This document shows, one piece after another, positions 9,442-18,915 of a DNA stretch of 64,000 nt (the stretch's first letter is position 1; each line of letters starts with the position of its first letter). The stretch is from Neiella marina (GTDB lineage Bacteria; Pseudomonadota; Gammaproteobacteria; Enterobacterales; Neiellaceae), in NCBI RefSeq assembly GCF_002165625.1, contig NZ_NGNS01000022.1, positions 1-64,000 of the forward strand, written 5' to 3'. The position numbers and the translations under genes are program-made. Under the pieces are notes generated by a model. It was not told where the DNA came from and made no database searches. It worked only from the letters and a program-made list of their open reading frames with translations.

Positions 9442-9593
9442 CCATCGAAGCAACAGTTAGCGCTGTGTTCGAGTAAGCGTTTTATGACCATCGAGTTTTT
9501 AGTACGGACTTGGTGGTTACTACGGATAGTTCCCTGATTTATTTTCTTTCCTGAAGCATAAATGCTGCCCGCGAATTTCGCGGGCTTTTTTTT
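9442..9593 (+). ncRNA. Candidate small regulatory RNA (about 150 nt)
   Basis: This plus-strand interval lies between ruvB and ybgC, both on the other strand. It is bounded by a good sigma-70 promoter and a textbook intrinsic terminator. A 5' hairpin is possible (CGAAGCAACAG with CTGTGTTCG, about 9448-9475). The only small frame is 17 codons from an ATG at 9484 with no clear ribosome site, so an RNA product is more likely than a peptide. I do not recognise an sRNA family; Fur control is inferred from the operator-like dyads only. Confidence 0.5.
9567..9593 (+). terminator. Intrinsic terminator of the candidate sRNA
   Basis: A perfect hairpin GCCCGCGAA/TTCGCGGGC is followed by eight T on the plus strand. 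Since ruvB reads the other way, this terminator serves a plus-strand transcript. Confidence 0.85.
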
Positions 9594-9602
9594 GCCTTGA
9601 TT

Positions 9603-10616
9603 TTACTGATCGAGAGACGGATGGATACGGGAGAAGTGTTGATAGGCCCGCTCGGTCGCGATACGGCCACGAGGCGTACGCTGAATAAAGCCTTGCTGAA
9701 TCAGATAAGGTTCAAGCACATCTTCAATGGTATCGCGCTCTTCACCAATAGCTGCTGCCAAGTTGTCCAAGCCAACCGGCCCACCACTGAATTTATCGAT
9801 TATCGCCAGTAACAATTTACGGTCCATGAAATCAAAGCCACGCGGATCAACATCAAGTAAGTCCAGCGCCTTGTTTGCCACGTCCTGATCTGCCTGTCCA
9901 TCATGACGAACATCAGCAAAGTCTCGCACCCGACGAAGCAAGCGATTAGCGATCCTTGGTGTGCCGCGCGAACGTTTGGCAATTTCTTCAGCACCGGTTA
10001 ATGACAAATTCATACTGAGATAGCCAGCTGAGCGCTCAACGATGTTGGTTAAATCGGCGGTATTGTAAAACTCCAAGCGCTGCACAATGCCAAAGCGATC
10101 GCGCAGTGGCGAGGTTAATGATCCCGCACGAGTGGTGGCGCCAATCAGAGTAAAAGGAGGTAAATCCAGTTTGATCGAGCGAGCCGCCGGCCCTTCGCCG
10201 ATCATAATATCCAGCTGATAATCTTCCATGGCGGGATACAACACTTCCTCAACCGCTGGGTTTAAACGATGGATCTCATCGATAAACAGCACATCATTAG
10301 CTTCAAGGTTAGTCAGCATGGCAGCTAAATCGCCTGCTTTTTCCAACACAGGTCCAGAGGTTTGTCGCATGTTGACGCCCATTTCATTGGCAACAATATG
10401 GGCTAGTGTGGTTTTACCTAAACCGGGTGGGCCAAAGATCAGTAAGTGATCCAGCGCATCCTGTCGCTTCCGCGCCGCTTCGATAAAGATGTCCATTTGC
10501 TCGCGAACATGAGGTTGGCCCTCGTACTCGGCCAATGTTTTAGGCCGTATTGCCCGCTCAATGGCATCGTCTTCTCGGGTCGCTTCGGCTTGAATCAGTC
10601 GATCCGCTTCAATCAT
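9603..10616 (-). CDS. ruvB: Holliday junction branch migration helicase RuvB
   Basis: RuvB is the hexameric AAA+ motor that, with RuvA, drives branch migration of Holliday junctions. The 337-residue protein shows Walker A ([12 protein letters not shown], about residues 64-75), Walker B ([10 protein letters not shown]), sensor 1 (IGATTRAG) and the arginine-finger region SPLRDRFG. The C-terminal winged helix with TPRGRIAT is present. It follows ruvA closely, in an SOS-type operon. Confidence 0.98.
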   Translation of the reverse strand: MIEADRLIQAEATREDDAIERAIRPKTLAEYEGQPHVREQMDIFIEAARKRQDALDHLLIFGPPGLGKTTLAHIVANEMGVNMRQTSGPVLEKAGDLAAMLTNLEANDVLFIDEIHRLNPAVEEVLYPAMEDYQLDIMIGEGPAARSIKLDLPPFTLIGATTRAGSLTSPLRDRFGIVQRLEFYNTADLTNIVERSAGYLSMNLSLTGAEEIAKRSRGTPRIANRLLRRVRDFADVRHDGQADQDVANKALDLLDVDPRGFDFMDRKLLLAIIDKFSGGPVGLDNLAAAIGEERDTIEDVLEPYLIQQGFIQRTPRGRIATERAYQHFSRIHPSLDQ

Positions 10617-10628
10617 GGCTCACGATCC

Positions 10629-11243
10629 TTACATCATGGACTTTAATGCGTCACGGATCAGATCTTCTGAACTCATGCCGTCTTTGGCTATTTTAGTCAC
10701 CGCTTGCTTGGCTTGATTGTGCTTGTAACCCAATGCTTCCAAAGCACTAATGGCATCTGCTTTAGCGTCAACAGGTGTTTCAACTGCTGCACTTGGCTCC
10801 ACCGTCGGCATTGCCAGAGCCTCAGTTTCACCACCGTGCCAGTCTTTTAGCTTGTCACGCATCTCAATCAGTAGCCGTTCGGCTGTTTTCTTGCCAATCC
10901 CCGGTAACTTGGTCAATGCCGTGACATCGTCTAGATTCACGCACCGAACAAACTGTTCTGCAGTCATACCACTGAGGATTGCCAAACCCAGTTTAGGTCC
11001 AACACCGTTGGTCTTGATGAGTTCTCGAAATAATGCGCGCTCTGATTTAGAACCAAAGCCAAACAGTAATTGAGCGTCTTCTCGCACCACAAAGTGGGTA
11101 TATATAGTGGCGGCTTGGCCAATTTCAGGCAGATTAAAGAAGCTGCTCATCGGCATTTGTACTTCATAACCCACGCCACCGACATCCAGTAAAACTTCTG
11201 GCGGTTGTTTGTCGGCGATTTCGCCCCGTAAACGTCCAATCAC
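10629..11243 (-). CDS. ruvA: Holliday junction branch migration protein RuvA
   Basis: RuvA forms tetramers that clamp the Holliday junction and load RuvB. The 204-residue protein starts MIGRLRGEI with a GTG codon. It has the OB-fold domain I, the helix-hairpin-helix domain II with [13 protein letters not shown] and [15 protein letters not shown], and the flexible linker to domain III ([15 protein letters not shown]) that binds RuvB. A LexA box lies 69 bases upstream. In relatives ruvC precedes ruvA; here hcp separates them. Confidence 0.97.
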   Translation of the reverse strand: MIGRLRGEIADKQPPEVLLDVGGVGYEVQMPMSSFFNLPEIGQAATIYTHFVVREDAQLLFGFGSKSERALFRELIKTNGVGPKLGLAILSGMTAEQFVRCVNLDDVTALTKLPGIGKKTAERLLIEMRDKLKDWHGGETEALAMPTVEPSAAVETPVDAKADAISALEALGYKHNQAKQAVTKIAKDGMSSEDLIRDALKSMM

Positions 11244-11311
11244 GTGTTTGATTCCATCAATAGCTTTGATGAGCCCGAGGGTAACAAAGTTTCATAGTCT
11301 TGAGTAGATTT

Positions 11312-11331
11312 CACTGTAAAAAAATACAGTA
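11312..11331 (-). promoter_or_regulatory. LexA (SOS) box upstream of ruvAB
   Basis: CTGTAAAAAAATACAG matches the LexA consensus CTG-N10-CAG with the A/T-rich centre and flanking A/T bases. ruvAB is a classic SOS operon, so the site and its place 69 bases before the ruvA start fit. Confidence 0.85.
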
Positions 11332-11539
11332 GTGTCTTGGGAATCATTGAACATCATATCTGCAGTAGCAAATTATAAATTGCATTCCACTGACAACAAT
11401 GGCCTGGCATCTGCAATGAGTCATAACTAATCACCCCAGCTAACACAAAGCCGTTACTACCTGAGACAACATAAACCATATTTATCAATTAGTTAGCTGC
11501 AATCAAATCGTATCAAGCAAGAGTAAAAAGGACCCAGTT

Positions 11540-13117
11540 ATGACAATGCACTGCTACCAATGTGAGGAAACCAACAATGGCGAGGCTTGCACCACCAAAG
11601 GTTTGTGTGGCAAATCCGTCAGTACTGCCAAGCTGCAAGACCAGCTTATTGAGGCCGCTTCGCAACTGGCCTATGCGACACTGGAAATCGGCGACTGCCC
11701 GAAGGTTGACGATCTGATTCGCACTGCTCTGTTTGCCACCATCACCAACGTTAACTTCGACAATCAAAGCTTGCGTCAACTATTCACTTGCATGACTAAT
11801 GAAATTGAACGCTACACGCCAGATGCAATCCCAAGTGTGATCCGCACGGACATTCTCAAGTCTGCGGGAGTGTTGACCATGCACAACCCAGATCGCCGCT
11901 CGGCCAAAGAATTGCTGATTTATGGCGTCAAGGGTATTGCCGCTTATGCCGAACACGCCGCTCAGTTGGGCTATCGCGATTCTTCGGTCGATCAGTTTAT
12001 TCGCCAGGTGATGGCGGCTTTAACCACTCCGTTGCGGTTTAGTGATTTGATGGATTGGATCGTTAAAGCCGGCGAGGTATCGGTCGCTACCATGGCACTG
12101 CTCGATAAGGCCCACAGGGAATGTTATGGCTCACCGGAAATCTCCGAAGTAAGTCTCGAAGCAGGCTCTGCTCCGGGTATTTTAATTTCCGGTCACGACT
12201 TGAAGGATTTGGCCCAATTACTTGAACAGACCAAGAATTCAGGCATTGATATCTACACCCATGGTGAAATGCTACCGGCCCACTATTACCCCTACTTCAA
12301 ACAATACTCCCACCTCAAGGGCAACTACGGCGGCGCATGGTGGCAACAAGAGCAGGATTTTAGCGCCTTTAACGGGCCTATATTGATGACGACCAATTGC
12401 TTGGTACCACCACAAGATAGTTATGAAGACAGATTGTTTACCACCGGCCCAGTGCGCCATTCTGGCCTGACTCATATCGAAACAAATTCCGCTGGCGACA
12501 AAGACTTTTCCGCACTGATTGATTTGGCTCATCAGTGCCGTGCTCCAGAGCCATTGGAAACAGGCCATATTGTCGGTGGCTTTGGCCATGACCAAGTGAT
12601 GGCATTAGCCGATCAAGTGGTTGAAGCGGTGCAAGCGGGTGCCATTAAGCGGTTTGTGGTGATGGCGGGTTGTGATGGACGCTCAGATGAGCGCGAATAC
12701 TACACTCAAGTTGCCGAGCAATTGCCGCAAGATGCCGTCATCCTAACGGCTGGTTGTGCAAAATTTCGCTATAACAAGCTGGATTTGGGCACGATTAATG
12801 GTATTCCTCGGGTGCTTGATGCGGGTCAGTGTAATGATTGCTACTCGCTTGCGGTCATCGCACTGAAGCTACAAGAGGCATTTTCGGTCGATTCGCTCAA
12901 TGATTTGCCGTTGTCATTTGATGTTGCTTGGTATGAGCAAAAGGCGGTGGCGGTGTTACTGGCTTTACTGCATTTGGGCGTTAAAGGGATTCGCCTTGGC
13001 CCCAACTTACCGGCGTTTGTCACCGGTAAAGTTGCCGATATCTTGCTCAATGACTTTGAGCTGAAAGGCATTGGCAGCCCTGAACAAGATGTCGAAGCGA
13101 TGATGCTGGGACGATGA
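11540..13117 (+). CDS. hcp: Hydroxylamine reductase / hybrid cluster protein Hcp
   Basis: Hcp carries a cubane [4Fe-4S] cluster and a hybrid Fe-S-O cluster and is linked to nitric oxide and hydroxylamine detoxification under anaerobic conditions. The 525-residue protein has an N-terminal C-x2-C-x8-C-x5-C motif starting at residue 5, which is the spacing of class I Hcp. It also has conserved hybrid-cluster segments MTTNCLVPP, VMAGCDG, LTAGCAKFRYN and DAGQCNDCYS. AAAAGGAC is the ribosome site. No hcr reductase gene adjoins it. It sits alone in opposite orientation between ruvC and ruvA, which suggests later insertion. A role in protecting nitrogen-fixing metabolism from NO is only a guess. Confidence 0.95.
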   Translation: MTMHCYQCEETNNGEACTTKGLCGKSVSTAKLQDQLIEAASQLAYATLEIGDCPKVDDLIRTALFATITNVNFDNQSLRQLFTCMTNEIERYTPDAIPSVIRTDILKSAGVLTMHNPDRRSAKELLIYGVKGIAAYAEHAAQLGYRDSSVDQFIRQVMAALTTPLRFSDLMDWIVKAGEVSVATMALLDKAHRECYGSPEISEVSLEAGSAPGILISGHDLKDLAQLLEQTKNSGIDIYTHGEMLPAHYYPYFKQYSHLKGNYGGAWWQQEQDFSAFNGPILMTTNCLVPPQDSYEDRLFTTGPVRHSGLTHIETNSAGDKDFSALIDLAHQCRAPEPLETGHIVGGFGHDQVMALADQVVEAVQAGAIKRFVVMAGCDGRSDEREYYTQVAEQLPQDAVILTAGCAKFRYNKLDLGTINGIPRVLDAGQCNDCYSLAVIALKLQEAFSVDSLNDLPLSFDVAWYEQKAVAVLLALLHLGVKGIRLGPNLPAFVTGKVADILLNDFELKGIGSPEQDVEAMMLGR

Positions 13118-13150
13118 TGAAAGGACAGTGATTTTTTCCCTCAGGAAACG

Positions 13151-13672
13151 TCAACGCCAACGGCCACGGCGGGTACCCGTGGTCGTCCCTGCCATGGCGA
13201 TTAAACTCTGCTGCGTGTGAGCATGACAAATGGCCACCCCAAGGGCATCAGCAGCGTCGGCTTGCGGCGCTGCCGGTAGTTTCAACATATGCGAAACCAT
13301 AGCCTGCACTTGGGTTTTATCAGCTGCGCCGGTGCCAACCACAGCTTGTTTAATTTCACGCGCGGCGTATTCAGCCACTGGCAAACCTTGGCATGCTGCA
13401 GCGACAATTGCCGCGCCCCTAGCCTGCCCTAGCTTCAGTGCCGAATCGGCATTTCGCGCCATAAACACGCGTTCAATCGCAAACTGTTCGGGCTGAAACT
13501 GAACAATCAATTCGCGCACGCCATCGTGAATTTGCCGTAATTTTTCAGCTAACTCGCCTTCCGAGGTGCGAATACAACCACTGCCGAGATAATCGAGTTT
13601 GCGACCCTGGGCGCGGATCACGCCATAGCCGGTGATACGAGAACCAGGATCGATACCAAGAATGAGTGCCAA
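13151..13672 (-). CDS. ruvC: Crossover junction endodeoxyribonuclease RuvC
   Basis: RuvC resolves Holliday junctions by paired nicks. The 173-residue frame from a TTG codon at 13672 gives [19 protein letters not shown], matching the usual start and length, with an AGAAGG site upstream. The catalytic acidic residues are visible: D in GIDPGSR, E in FAIERVFM, and the D pair in [13 protein letters not shown]. An upstream TTG at 13705 would add 11 unconserved residues and is rejected. Confidence 0.94.
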   Translation of the reverse strand: MALILGIDPGSRITGYGVIRAQGRKLDYLGSGCIRTSEGELAEKLRQIHDGVRELIVQFQPEQFAIERVFMARNADSALKLGQARGAAIVAAACQGLPVAEYAAREIKQAVVGTGAADKTQVQAMVSHMLKLPAAPQADAADALGVAICHAHTQQSLIAMAGTTTGTRRGRWR

Positions 13673-13718
13673 AAATCTGCCTTCTTTTAAAAACTGCCAG
13701 CTCAATTGATTACGCCGG

Positions 13719-13838
13719 CCTGAATGGAGGATGACTGATGCGATTTCAGACTATCGGCCGCATGGATGCGGTCGCTAAGCCTCCACGGATGGATTTACGG
13801 CGCGTCTTAAATTGCATTAGCTTCCTGCATTCTTCAGG
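13719..13838 (+). repeat. Double-hairpin element 1, nested in an inverted repeat
   Basis: The core has hairpin CCGCAT/ATGCGG (13758-13771), a second small hairpin TCCACGGATGGA, and the tail ACGGCGCGTCTT. It is enclosed by outer arms CCTGAATGGAGGA (from 13719) and TCCTGCATTCTTCAGG (to 13838), which are imperfectly complementary. It fills the ruvC-yebC gap. The same core occurs at five other places in this window, each with different arms. Confidence 0.75.
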
Positions 13839-13884
13839 ACACTGAAGCCCCCTGAGCCAATCGAGTTTGATCGGCCGATTAAGA

Positions 13885-14631
13885 TCAATCTAACTCAGCC
13901 ATGACGTCATCGGAGATATCGCCATTGTGATACACCTCTTGGACATCGTCATCATCTTCCAAGGTATCAATCAAACGGAGAAATTTCTTCGCCGTATCGA
14001 GGTCTAGTTCAGCTTTTGTCGATGGTACTTGAGTCACCTCAGCATTAAGCGCTTCGAAGCCTGCAGCATCAAGGGCATCTTTAACATCACCAAACTCTTC
14101 CGGTGTGGTAACCACTTCGAAGCTACCGTCGTCATTGGTCAGCACGTCTTCCGCGCCACCTTCCAAAGCGGCATCCATCAGCGCATCTTCATCTTCCGAT
14201 TCGCCGTAGCTAATAACGCCTTGTTTACTAAATAAGTAAGCAACTGAGCCATCGGTACCAAGGTTGCCACCTGACTTAGTAAATGCTGAGCGGACAGAAC
14301 TGACGGTTCGATTGCGATTATCGGTCATGGTTTCAACCATAACCGCCGTGCCGCCGGGGCCATAGCCTTCATACACCACAGTTTCTAGTTCGACACCATC
14401 AAGCTCGCCTGCGCCACGTTTAACCGCGCGATCAACGGTATCGCGAGTCATGTTGTTCGATAACGCCTTGTCGATTGCCGCTCGTAAGCGAGGATTTGAA
14501 TCCGGGTCGGAGCCGCCTTCTCGCGCAGATACTGTGAGCTCACGAATCAATTTAGTGAAAAGCTTGCCGCGCTTGGCATCCTGCGCCGCTTTCCGGTGTT
14601 TGATGTTGGACCATTTACTGTGACCAGCCAT
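13885..14631 (-). CDS. yebC: YebC/PmpR family protein (transcription/translation factor)
   Basis: This 248-residue protein begins [23 protein letters not shown], the hallmark of the YebC/TACO1 family. It also has the conserved YEGYGPGG and [20 protein letters not shown] segments. Family members have been described as DNA-binding regulators and, more recently, as factors that help ribosomes through difficult sequences such as polyprolines. It lies in the usual place between nudB and ruvC. Confidence 0.95.
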   Translation of the reverse strand: MAGHSKWSNIKHRKAAQDAKRGKLFTKLIRELTVSAREGGSDPDSNPRLRAAIDKALSNNMTRDTVDRAVKRGAGELDGVELETVVYEGYGPGGTAVMVETMTDNRNRTVSSVRSAFTKSGGNLGTDGSVAYLFSKQGVISYGESEDEDALMDAALEGGAEDVLTNDDGSFEVVTTPEEFGDVKDALDAAGFEALNAEVTQVPSTKAELDLDTAKKFLRLIDTLEDDDDVQEVYHNGDISDDVMAELD

Positions 14632-14685
14632 TTGTTACTCCTTGCATGCGGTTACTCAATGGCACTGTGGGTTTGTATCAGACCG

Positions 14686-15132
14686 CTACTGCTCGGCCCC
14701 TGTCATCAACAATCGCAATGCTTGCTGATTACTGGGTGAGCTCAAACGGGTTAACGCCTGACGCCATGGCAGCCAGTCAAACTTCAGGTGTTCTTCAGGA
14801 GCCAATTGAATCGGTGTCGGAGATGGCAGCGTTAAACTAAACCAGTGCTCGGTGTTGGTAGTGCAGCCATCGGCATAGCGATGACGCCATTGAGGACGAA
14901 TGGTATAGCAAACTTGCCGATTCATGTTGGACCAAACTCCCATTTGTGGAGTCAGCCCTGTTTCTTCGGCAAGCTCACGAATTGCTGCGGGTTCAGGCAG
15001 TTCATGCCATTCCAAACTGCCCGTCACGGACTGCCAGAAGTTAGCGTCATCCGCCCGTTGCATCACTAGGGCGTGACCGGTTTGGCTGGTGATCACCACC
15101 AACACTGAAACCGGTCGTTTAGCGATAGTCAT
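14686..15132 (-). CDS. nudB: Dihydroneopterin triphosphate diphosphatase NudB
   Basis: NudB is a Nudix hydrolase that removes pyrophosphate from dihydroneopterin triphosphate in folate synthesis. The 148-residue protein contains the Nudix box GSLEWHE followed by REL-x-EE-TGL (about residues 38-60). The aspS-nudB-yebC-ruvC order is conserved in gammaproteobacteria and supports the call. Confidence 0.92.
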   Translation of the reverse strand: MTIAKRPVSVLVVITSQTGHALVMQRADDANFWQSVTGSLEWHELPEPAAIRELAEETGLTPQMGVWSNMNRQVCYTIRPQWRHRYADGCTTNTEHWFSLTLPSPTPIQLAPEEHLKFDWLPWRQALTRLSSPSNQQALRLLMTGAEQ

Positions 15133-15180
15133 TGCGACCTAACTCGCCATAGCCTTTTGCTTCGCTATATCTGGCGACAA

Positions 15181-16947
15181 TTATGCGTCGTCTTCTTTTG
15201 CTTCAACTTGGGTAGTAATGCCCAGTTCGGCTAATGCCGCAGGGTTGGCGACACTTGGCGCATCCGTCAACGGGCAAGCAGCCGTCGTGGTTTTCGGGAA
15301 TGCCATCACGTCACGAATCGAAGTGGCACCGGTCATTAACATGATCAAGCGGTCAAGACCAAAGGCCAAACCGGCATGTGGTGGCGCACCGAACTGCAGC
15401 GCGTCGAGCAAGAAGCCAAACTTCTCACGAGCTTCTTCATCGCTAATGCCTAATACGCGGAAGGCCGCAGCTTGCATCGCCTGATCGTGAATACGAACCG
15501 AACCTCCGCCTAACTCAACACCATTCAACACCATGTCGTAGGCATCCGATAGCGCGTTTGCAGGGTCAGCTTCTAGCTGCTCTGGCGTTACCCCAACTGG
15601 AGCAGTAAACGGGTGGTGAATGGCTGCTAAACCGCCATCGTGTTTTTCGAACATTGGGAAATCAACCACCCAAAGCGGCTTCCAGCAATCTTCTACCAGT
15701 TCAAAATCTTCGCCCAACTTCAAACGCAACGCACCCATGGCTTCCGCCACGACGGTTTCGTTATCAGCACCGAACAATAGGATGTCACCGTCAGCAGCTT
15801 CAGTGCGAGCAATCAATTGCGCAATGATGTCTTCGTTGAGGAACTTGGCAATTGGCGACTGCACATCACCGGCAGCGGCGCCGTTAATCTTCATCCACGC
15901 CAGACCTTTGGCACCATAAATGCCAACGTACTTGCCGTATTCGTCAATTTGCTTGCGCGACAAGCTTGCACCGCCAGGCACGCGAATGACCGCGACGCGA
16001 CCTTCAGGATCGTTGGCAGGGCCAGAGAATACTTTGAATTCAACCTCTTTGAGCAAGTCCGCAACGTCGACCAGCTCCAGCGGGTTACGCAAATCTGGCT
16101 TGTCCGAGCCAAAACGGCGCATCGCTTCGGAGTATGGCATCGATGGGAACTGACCCAAGTCAACGTCCAGCAATTGTTTGAACAAGTCGCGGATCATTTC
16201 TTCGGTTTTAGCCATCACTTCGGCCGACGTCATGAACGAGGTTTCGATATCAATCTGAGTAAATTCAGGCTGGCGATCGGCACGCAAGTCTTCATCACGG
16301 AAGCACTTAACGATTTGGTAGTAACGGTCGAAACCGGACATCATCAGCAGCTGCTTAAACAACTGAGGTGATTGCGGCAAGGCAAAGAACTTGCCTTTGT
16401 GAGTGCGGCTTGGCACCAAGTAGTCGCGGGCACCTTCAGGTGTTGCCGCGGTTAGGATTGGGGTTTCAATATCGAGAAAGCCATTGTCGTCCAAGAAGCG
16501 ACGAACGGCGCTAGTGACTTTAGAGCGGAACTTGATGCGATCGCTCATAACTGGGCGACGCAAGTCTAAGTAGCGATATTTGAGACGCTGCTCTTCTGAG
16601 TTTTCTTGGTTGGAATCGAGCGCTAGCGGTGCGCTGGCATTCAAAATAGTTAGTTCTGTTGCAATCAGTTCGACTTCACCGGTTGCCATTTGCTTATTGA
16701 TTTGGCTTTCTGGACGAGCACGCACTTGACCGGTGAGCTGGACACAGTATTCGTTGCGCAGAGAGTTGGCGACTTCGAACACGTCTTTGTTGTCAGGGTC
16801 AAATACGACCTGAACAATGCCTTCACGATCGCGCAAGTCAACGAAGATCAGGCCACCTAAGTCGCGGCGTTTGTTTACCCAGCCACACAAAGTGACGGAT
16901 TGCTCAACATGTTCAAGATTAACCTGACCGCAATAAACTGTGCGCAT
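15181..16947 (-). CDS. aspS: Aspartyl-tRNA synthetase
   Basis: AspRS charges tRNA-Asp in the cytoplasm. The 588-residue protein has the bacterial layout: N-terminal OB-fold anticodon domain with [26 protein letters not shown], class II catalytic core with motif 2 ([18 protein letters not shown]) and motif 3 ([13 protein letters not shown]), and the inserted GAD domain in the middle. AAGGGAT precedes the ATG. Confidence 0.98.
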   Translation of the reverse strand: MRTVYCGQVNLEHVEQSVTLCGWVNKRRDLGGLIFVDLRDREGIVQVVFDPDNKDVFEVANSLRNEYCVQLTGQVRARPESQINKQMATGEVELIATELTILNASAPLALDSNQENSEEQRLKYRYLDLRRPVMSDRIKFRSKVTSAVRRFLDDNGFLDIETPILTAATPEGARDYLVPSRTHKGKFFALPQSPQLFKQLLMMSGFDRYYQIVKCFRDEDLRADRQPEFTQIDIETSFMTSAEVMAKTEEMIRDLFKQLLDVDLGQFPSMPYSEAMRRFGSDKPDLRNPLELVDVADLLKEVEFKVFSGPANDPEGRVAVIRVPGGASLSRKQIDEYGKYVGIYGAKGLAWMKINGAAAGDVQSPIAKFLNEDIIAQLIARTEAADGDILLFGADNETVVAEAMGALRLKLGEDFELVEDCWKPLWVVDFPMFEKHDGGLAAIHHPFTAPVGVTPEQLEADPANALSDAYDMVLNGVELGGGSVRIHDQAMQAAAFRVLGISDEEAREKFGFLLDALQFGAPPHAGLAFGLDRLIMLMTGATSIRDVMAFPKTTTAACPLTDAPSVANPAALAELGITTQVEAKEDDA

Positions 16948-17052
16948 CTGTATCCCTTATATTTTGTTACTTAGCATGATATTTCATGCTGTGATGTTTG
17001 CTCTGTGTAAAGGCCTTAAGGGCGATCACACAAATTCTAAATTCGATAGTAA

Positions 17053-17286
17053 TCAGGCGCTCTTGGCGTCTGATTTTTTATCACCGGACAAGTTTTTCTT
17101 GTTGCCACTTTTAAAGTCGGTCTCATACCAGCCAGAGCCGGATAAGCGAAAGCCAGCAGCTGAAATCAGTTTTTTTAAGCTACTGTTGTTGCAAGCTGGA
17201 CACTCGGTTAACGGTGCATCGCTCATTTTCTGTAACTTTTCTAACTCGTGACCACAATCGTCACAACGGTACTCGTAAATCGGCAT
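17053..17286 (-). CDS. FmdB-type zinc ribbon protein
   Basis: A 77-residue protein starting MPIYEYRCDDCGHELEKLQ with two CxxC pairs (CDDC and CPAC), the zinc ribbon of the FmdB/CxxC_CXXC_SSSS family. The C-terminal part is lysine and serine rich and probably disordered. The function of the family is not established. It precedes aspS in the same direction, a common neighbourhood, and is often co-transcribed with it. Confidence 0.9.
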   Translation of the reverse strand: MPIYEYRCDDCGHELEKLQKMSDAPLTECPACNNSSLKKLISAAGFRLSGSGWYETDFKSGNKKNLSGDKKSDAKSA

Positions 17287-17487
17287 AACGTGTCTTTCTA
17301 AACTTTATAGCCAATCAATGTGACTCAATTGGCAACTAACTTGTCGACGGTATCAATAACGGCGGGCAATTATACTGAAAGCACTTACGCTGTGCTAGGC
17401 GCTTGAGCGGTGAATTTGGTGATTGTGGCGGCGATTGGCAAATGTGCTTTGAGCAACGGTTGTATCAGCTGCTGACAACAGCTCAGT

Positions 17488-17527
17488 GCATTTTTCACCT
17501 AGGTCCAACTTACAAGCTGCTCCCGAA
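17488..17527 (+). repeat. Direct repeat DR, copy 1
   Basis: Core TTTTTCACCTAGGTCCAACT (17491-17510), followed by a diverged CAAGC-GCTCC-GAA segment. The second copy is at 17847-17887. Both copies precede a plus-orientation double-hairpin element, so the tandem unit is DR plus hairpins. Confidence 0.75.
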
Positions 17528-17553
17528 TCGGACGTGCAGGTATCCCCTTGAGA

Positions 17554-17655
17554 GATAGCAAACCTCGCAACTTGCTGCTTCAGGCGGCATGGATGCCGCA
17601 TGCAGAGCGACACATGGATGTGCTTGAGCGTCAGCATGGGGTGAGGTTTGTTATC
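17554..17655 (+). repeat. Double-hairpin element 2, nested in an inverted repeat
   Basis: Outer arms GATAGCAAACCTC (17554-17566) and GAGGTTTGTTATC (17643-17655) pair at 12 of 13 positions. Inside are hairpins GCGGCAT/ATGCCGC (17584-17599) and CACAT/ATGTG (17611-17622), then GAGCGTC. Same core family as element 1. Confidence 0.8.
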
Positions 17656-17734
17656 GCCAGCTGCACTTTGACTTAAAGCGTGCCCTTGACTGCCGCCCCA
17701 AAAGCTCTGTTGTCAGCCTCCGGCCTAGCTGCAT

Positions 17735-17824
17735 CAAGTATCCAATATCAAAGACGCCGAGAAATCGTCCCTGATGGCTCCACTGCAGCTTCCCTGCTGC
17801 AGAGGCTTTGATATAGGACACTTG
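17735..17824 (-). repeat. Double-hairpin element 3, nested in an inverted repeat
   Basis: Outer arms CAAGTATCCAATATCAAAG (17735-17753) and CTTTGATATAGGACACTTG (17806-17824) pair at 17 of 19 positions. The core is on the minus strand: a CTGCAG-based hairpin (17783-17802), then CCATCAGGGACGAT and TCTCGGCGTCTT. The core matches element 5 best. Confidence 0.8.
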
Positions 17825-17846
17825 ATTCCGCTCTAGACAGTTCCGC

Positions 17847-17887
17847 GCATTTTTTCACCTAGGTCCAACTCCCAAGCAACTCCTGAA
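17847..17887 (+). repeat. Direct repeat DR, copy 2
   Basis: Second copy of the direct repeat, with the same TTTTTCACCTAGGTCCAACT core at 17851-17870, exactly 360 bases after the first. Confidence 0.75.
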
Positions 17888-17931
17888 CAGCATGAGTGCT
17901 GTGTGATAGGTGGTCCGCGATAACTTAAAGA

Positions 17932-18033
17932 GGCAGCATATAATGCACTGAGGTGCTTCAGCCGACATGGATGTCGGGTGTAGAGCGATCCATGGATGGA
18001 CGCGAGCGTCACCGAAGGGCATTGTTTGCTGCC
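17932..18033 (+). repeat. Double-hairpin element 4, nested in an inverted repeat
   Basis: Outer arms begin GGCAGCATATAATGCACTG (17932) and end CATTGTTTGCTGCC (18033) and pair over about 23 bases with a few mismatches. Inner hairpins are CCGACAT/ATGTCGG (17962-17977) and TCCATGGATGGA (17989-18000), then GAGCGTC. Confidence 0.8.
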
Positions 18034-18144
18034 GACATAGGCTCGGTTGTTGGCAACGAACTAAAGCTGAAGCAATTTGTGCTCAAGAGGTTCAGCTCTG
18101 CCCCCTGCTTCGGTTAGACTAGCCAATTATTTGAATTTGCCATT

Positions 18145-18879
18145 TTGTCCGTGACTCGATTAACCGACAACATTTACGCCTCTGAGCAGCAAGTAGCTGA
18201 CTTCAACTTCGATCAGCGCGTTGCCGATGTCTTTCCCGACATGATTCAGCGCTCAGTGCCAGGCTACCAAACCATTTTACACACCCTAGGTTTATTGACC
18301 GAACGCTACGCTCAGGCCAACTCGAACCTCTATGATCTCGGCTGTTCGTTAGGCGCAGCAACCTTGATGATGCGACGTCACAATAAACAACCCGGTTGTC
18401 AGATTGTGTCGGTTGATAACTCCAAAGCCATGCTTGAGCGGGCCGAGCAACATATTCATAGCTACCGAGGCGACACGCCGGTCGATCTGCGCTGCCAAAA
18501 CCTACAAGACACCGAAATCAGCAATGCATCCATGGTGGTACTGAACTTTACCCTGCAGTTTATCGAGCCGGAACAACGGTTAGATGTATTGAGTCAGATT
18601 GCAGCGGGAATGAATCAAGGCGGCATGTTGTTGCTATCGGAAAAGATTCAACATGCTGATCCAGTAATGAACGACGTACTGATCGACTTACACCATGAGT
18701 TCAAACGCGCCAATGGCTATTCTGAGCTGGAAATATCGCAAAAACGCACCGCTCTGGAGAACGTCATGAAAACTGAAACCGTAGACACCAATCTCCAACG
18801 TTTGCAGCAAGCAGGCTTTTCTCACGCCTCCGTTTGGTATCAGAGCTACAATTTCTGTTCGATCGTTGCCCTCAAATAA
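18145..18879 (+). CDS. cmoA: Carboxy-S-adenosyl-L-methionine synthase CmoA
   Basis: CmoA makes carboxy-SAM from SAM and prephenate for the cmo5U modification of wobble uridines. The 244-residue protein has FDQRVADVFPDMIQRSVPGY, the SAM-binding YDLGCSLGAATLMMRR and the conserved MVVLNFTLQFIEP and HHEFKRANGYSELEISQKR segments. The start is either TTG at 18145 or GTG at 18151; neither has a strong ribosome site. It is followed by cmoB after 36 bases. Confidence 0.96.
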   Translation: MSVTRLTDNIYASEQQVADFNFDQRVADVFPDMIQRSVPGYQTILHTLGLLTERYAQANSNLYDLGCSLGAATLMMRRHNKQPGCQIVSVDNSKAMLERAEQHIHSYRGDTPVDLRCQNLQDTEISNASMVVLNFTLQFIEPEQRLDVLSQIAAGMNQGGMLLLSEKIQHADPVMNDVLIDLHHEFKRANGYSELEISQKRTALENVMKTETVDTNLQRLQQAGFSHASVWYQSYNFCSIVALK

Positions 18880-18915
18880 CTGCAATCAACTTGCTCCAAA
18901 TGAAATAGGTTCACC

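Larger units (their letters stand above)
17287..18144. other. Gene-free repeat island between the FmdB-type gene and cmoA
   Basis: This 858-base gap holds no credible gene. It contains two copies of a 40-base direct repeat 360 bases apart and three double-hairpin elements, each annotated separately. Short open frames here run across hairpins and lack ribosome sites. Confidence 0.7.

Noticed and set aside
11249-11264. TTGATTCCATCAA upstream of ruvA, like an FNR site
   Set aside because: The half-sites are three bases apart instead of four, and it lies next to the ruvA start, not before hcp.
17395-17637. An 80-codon frame in the repeat island
   Set aside because: It reads through hairpins of element 2, has no ribosome site, and its product has no recognisable features.
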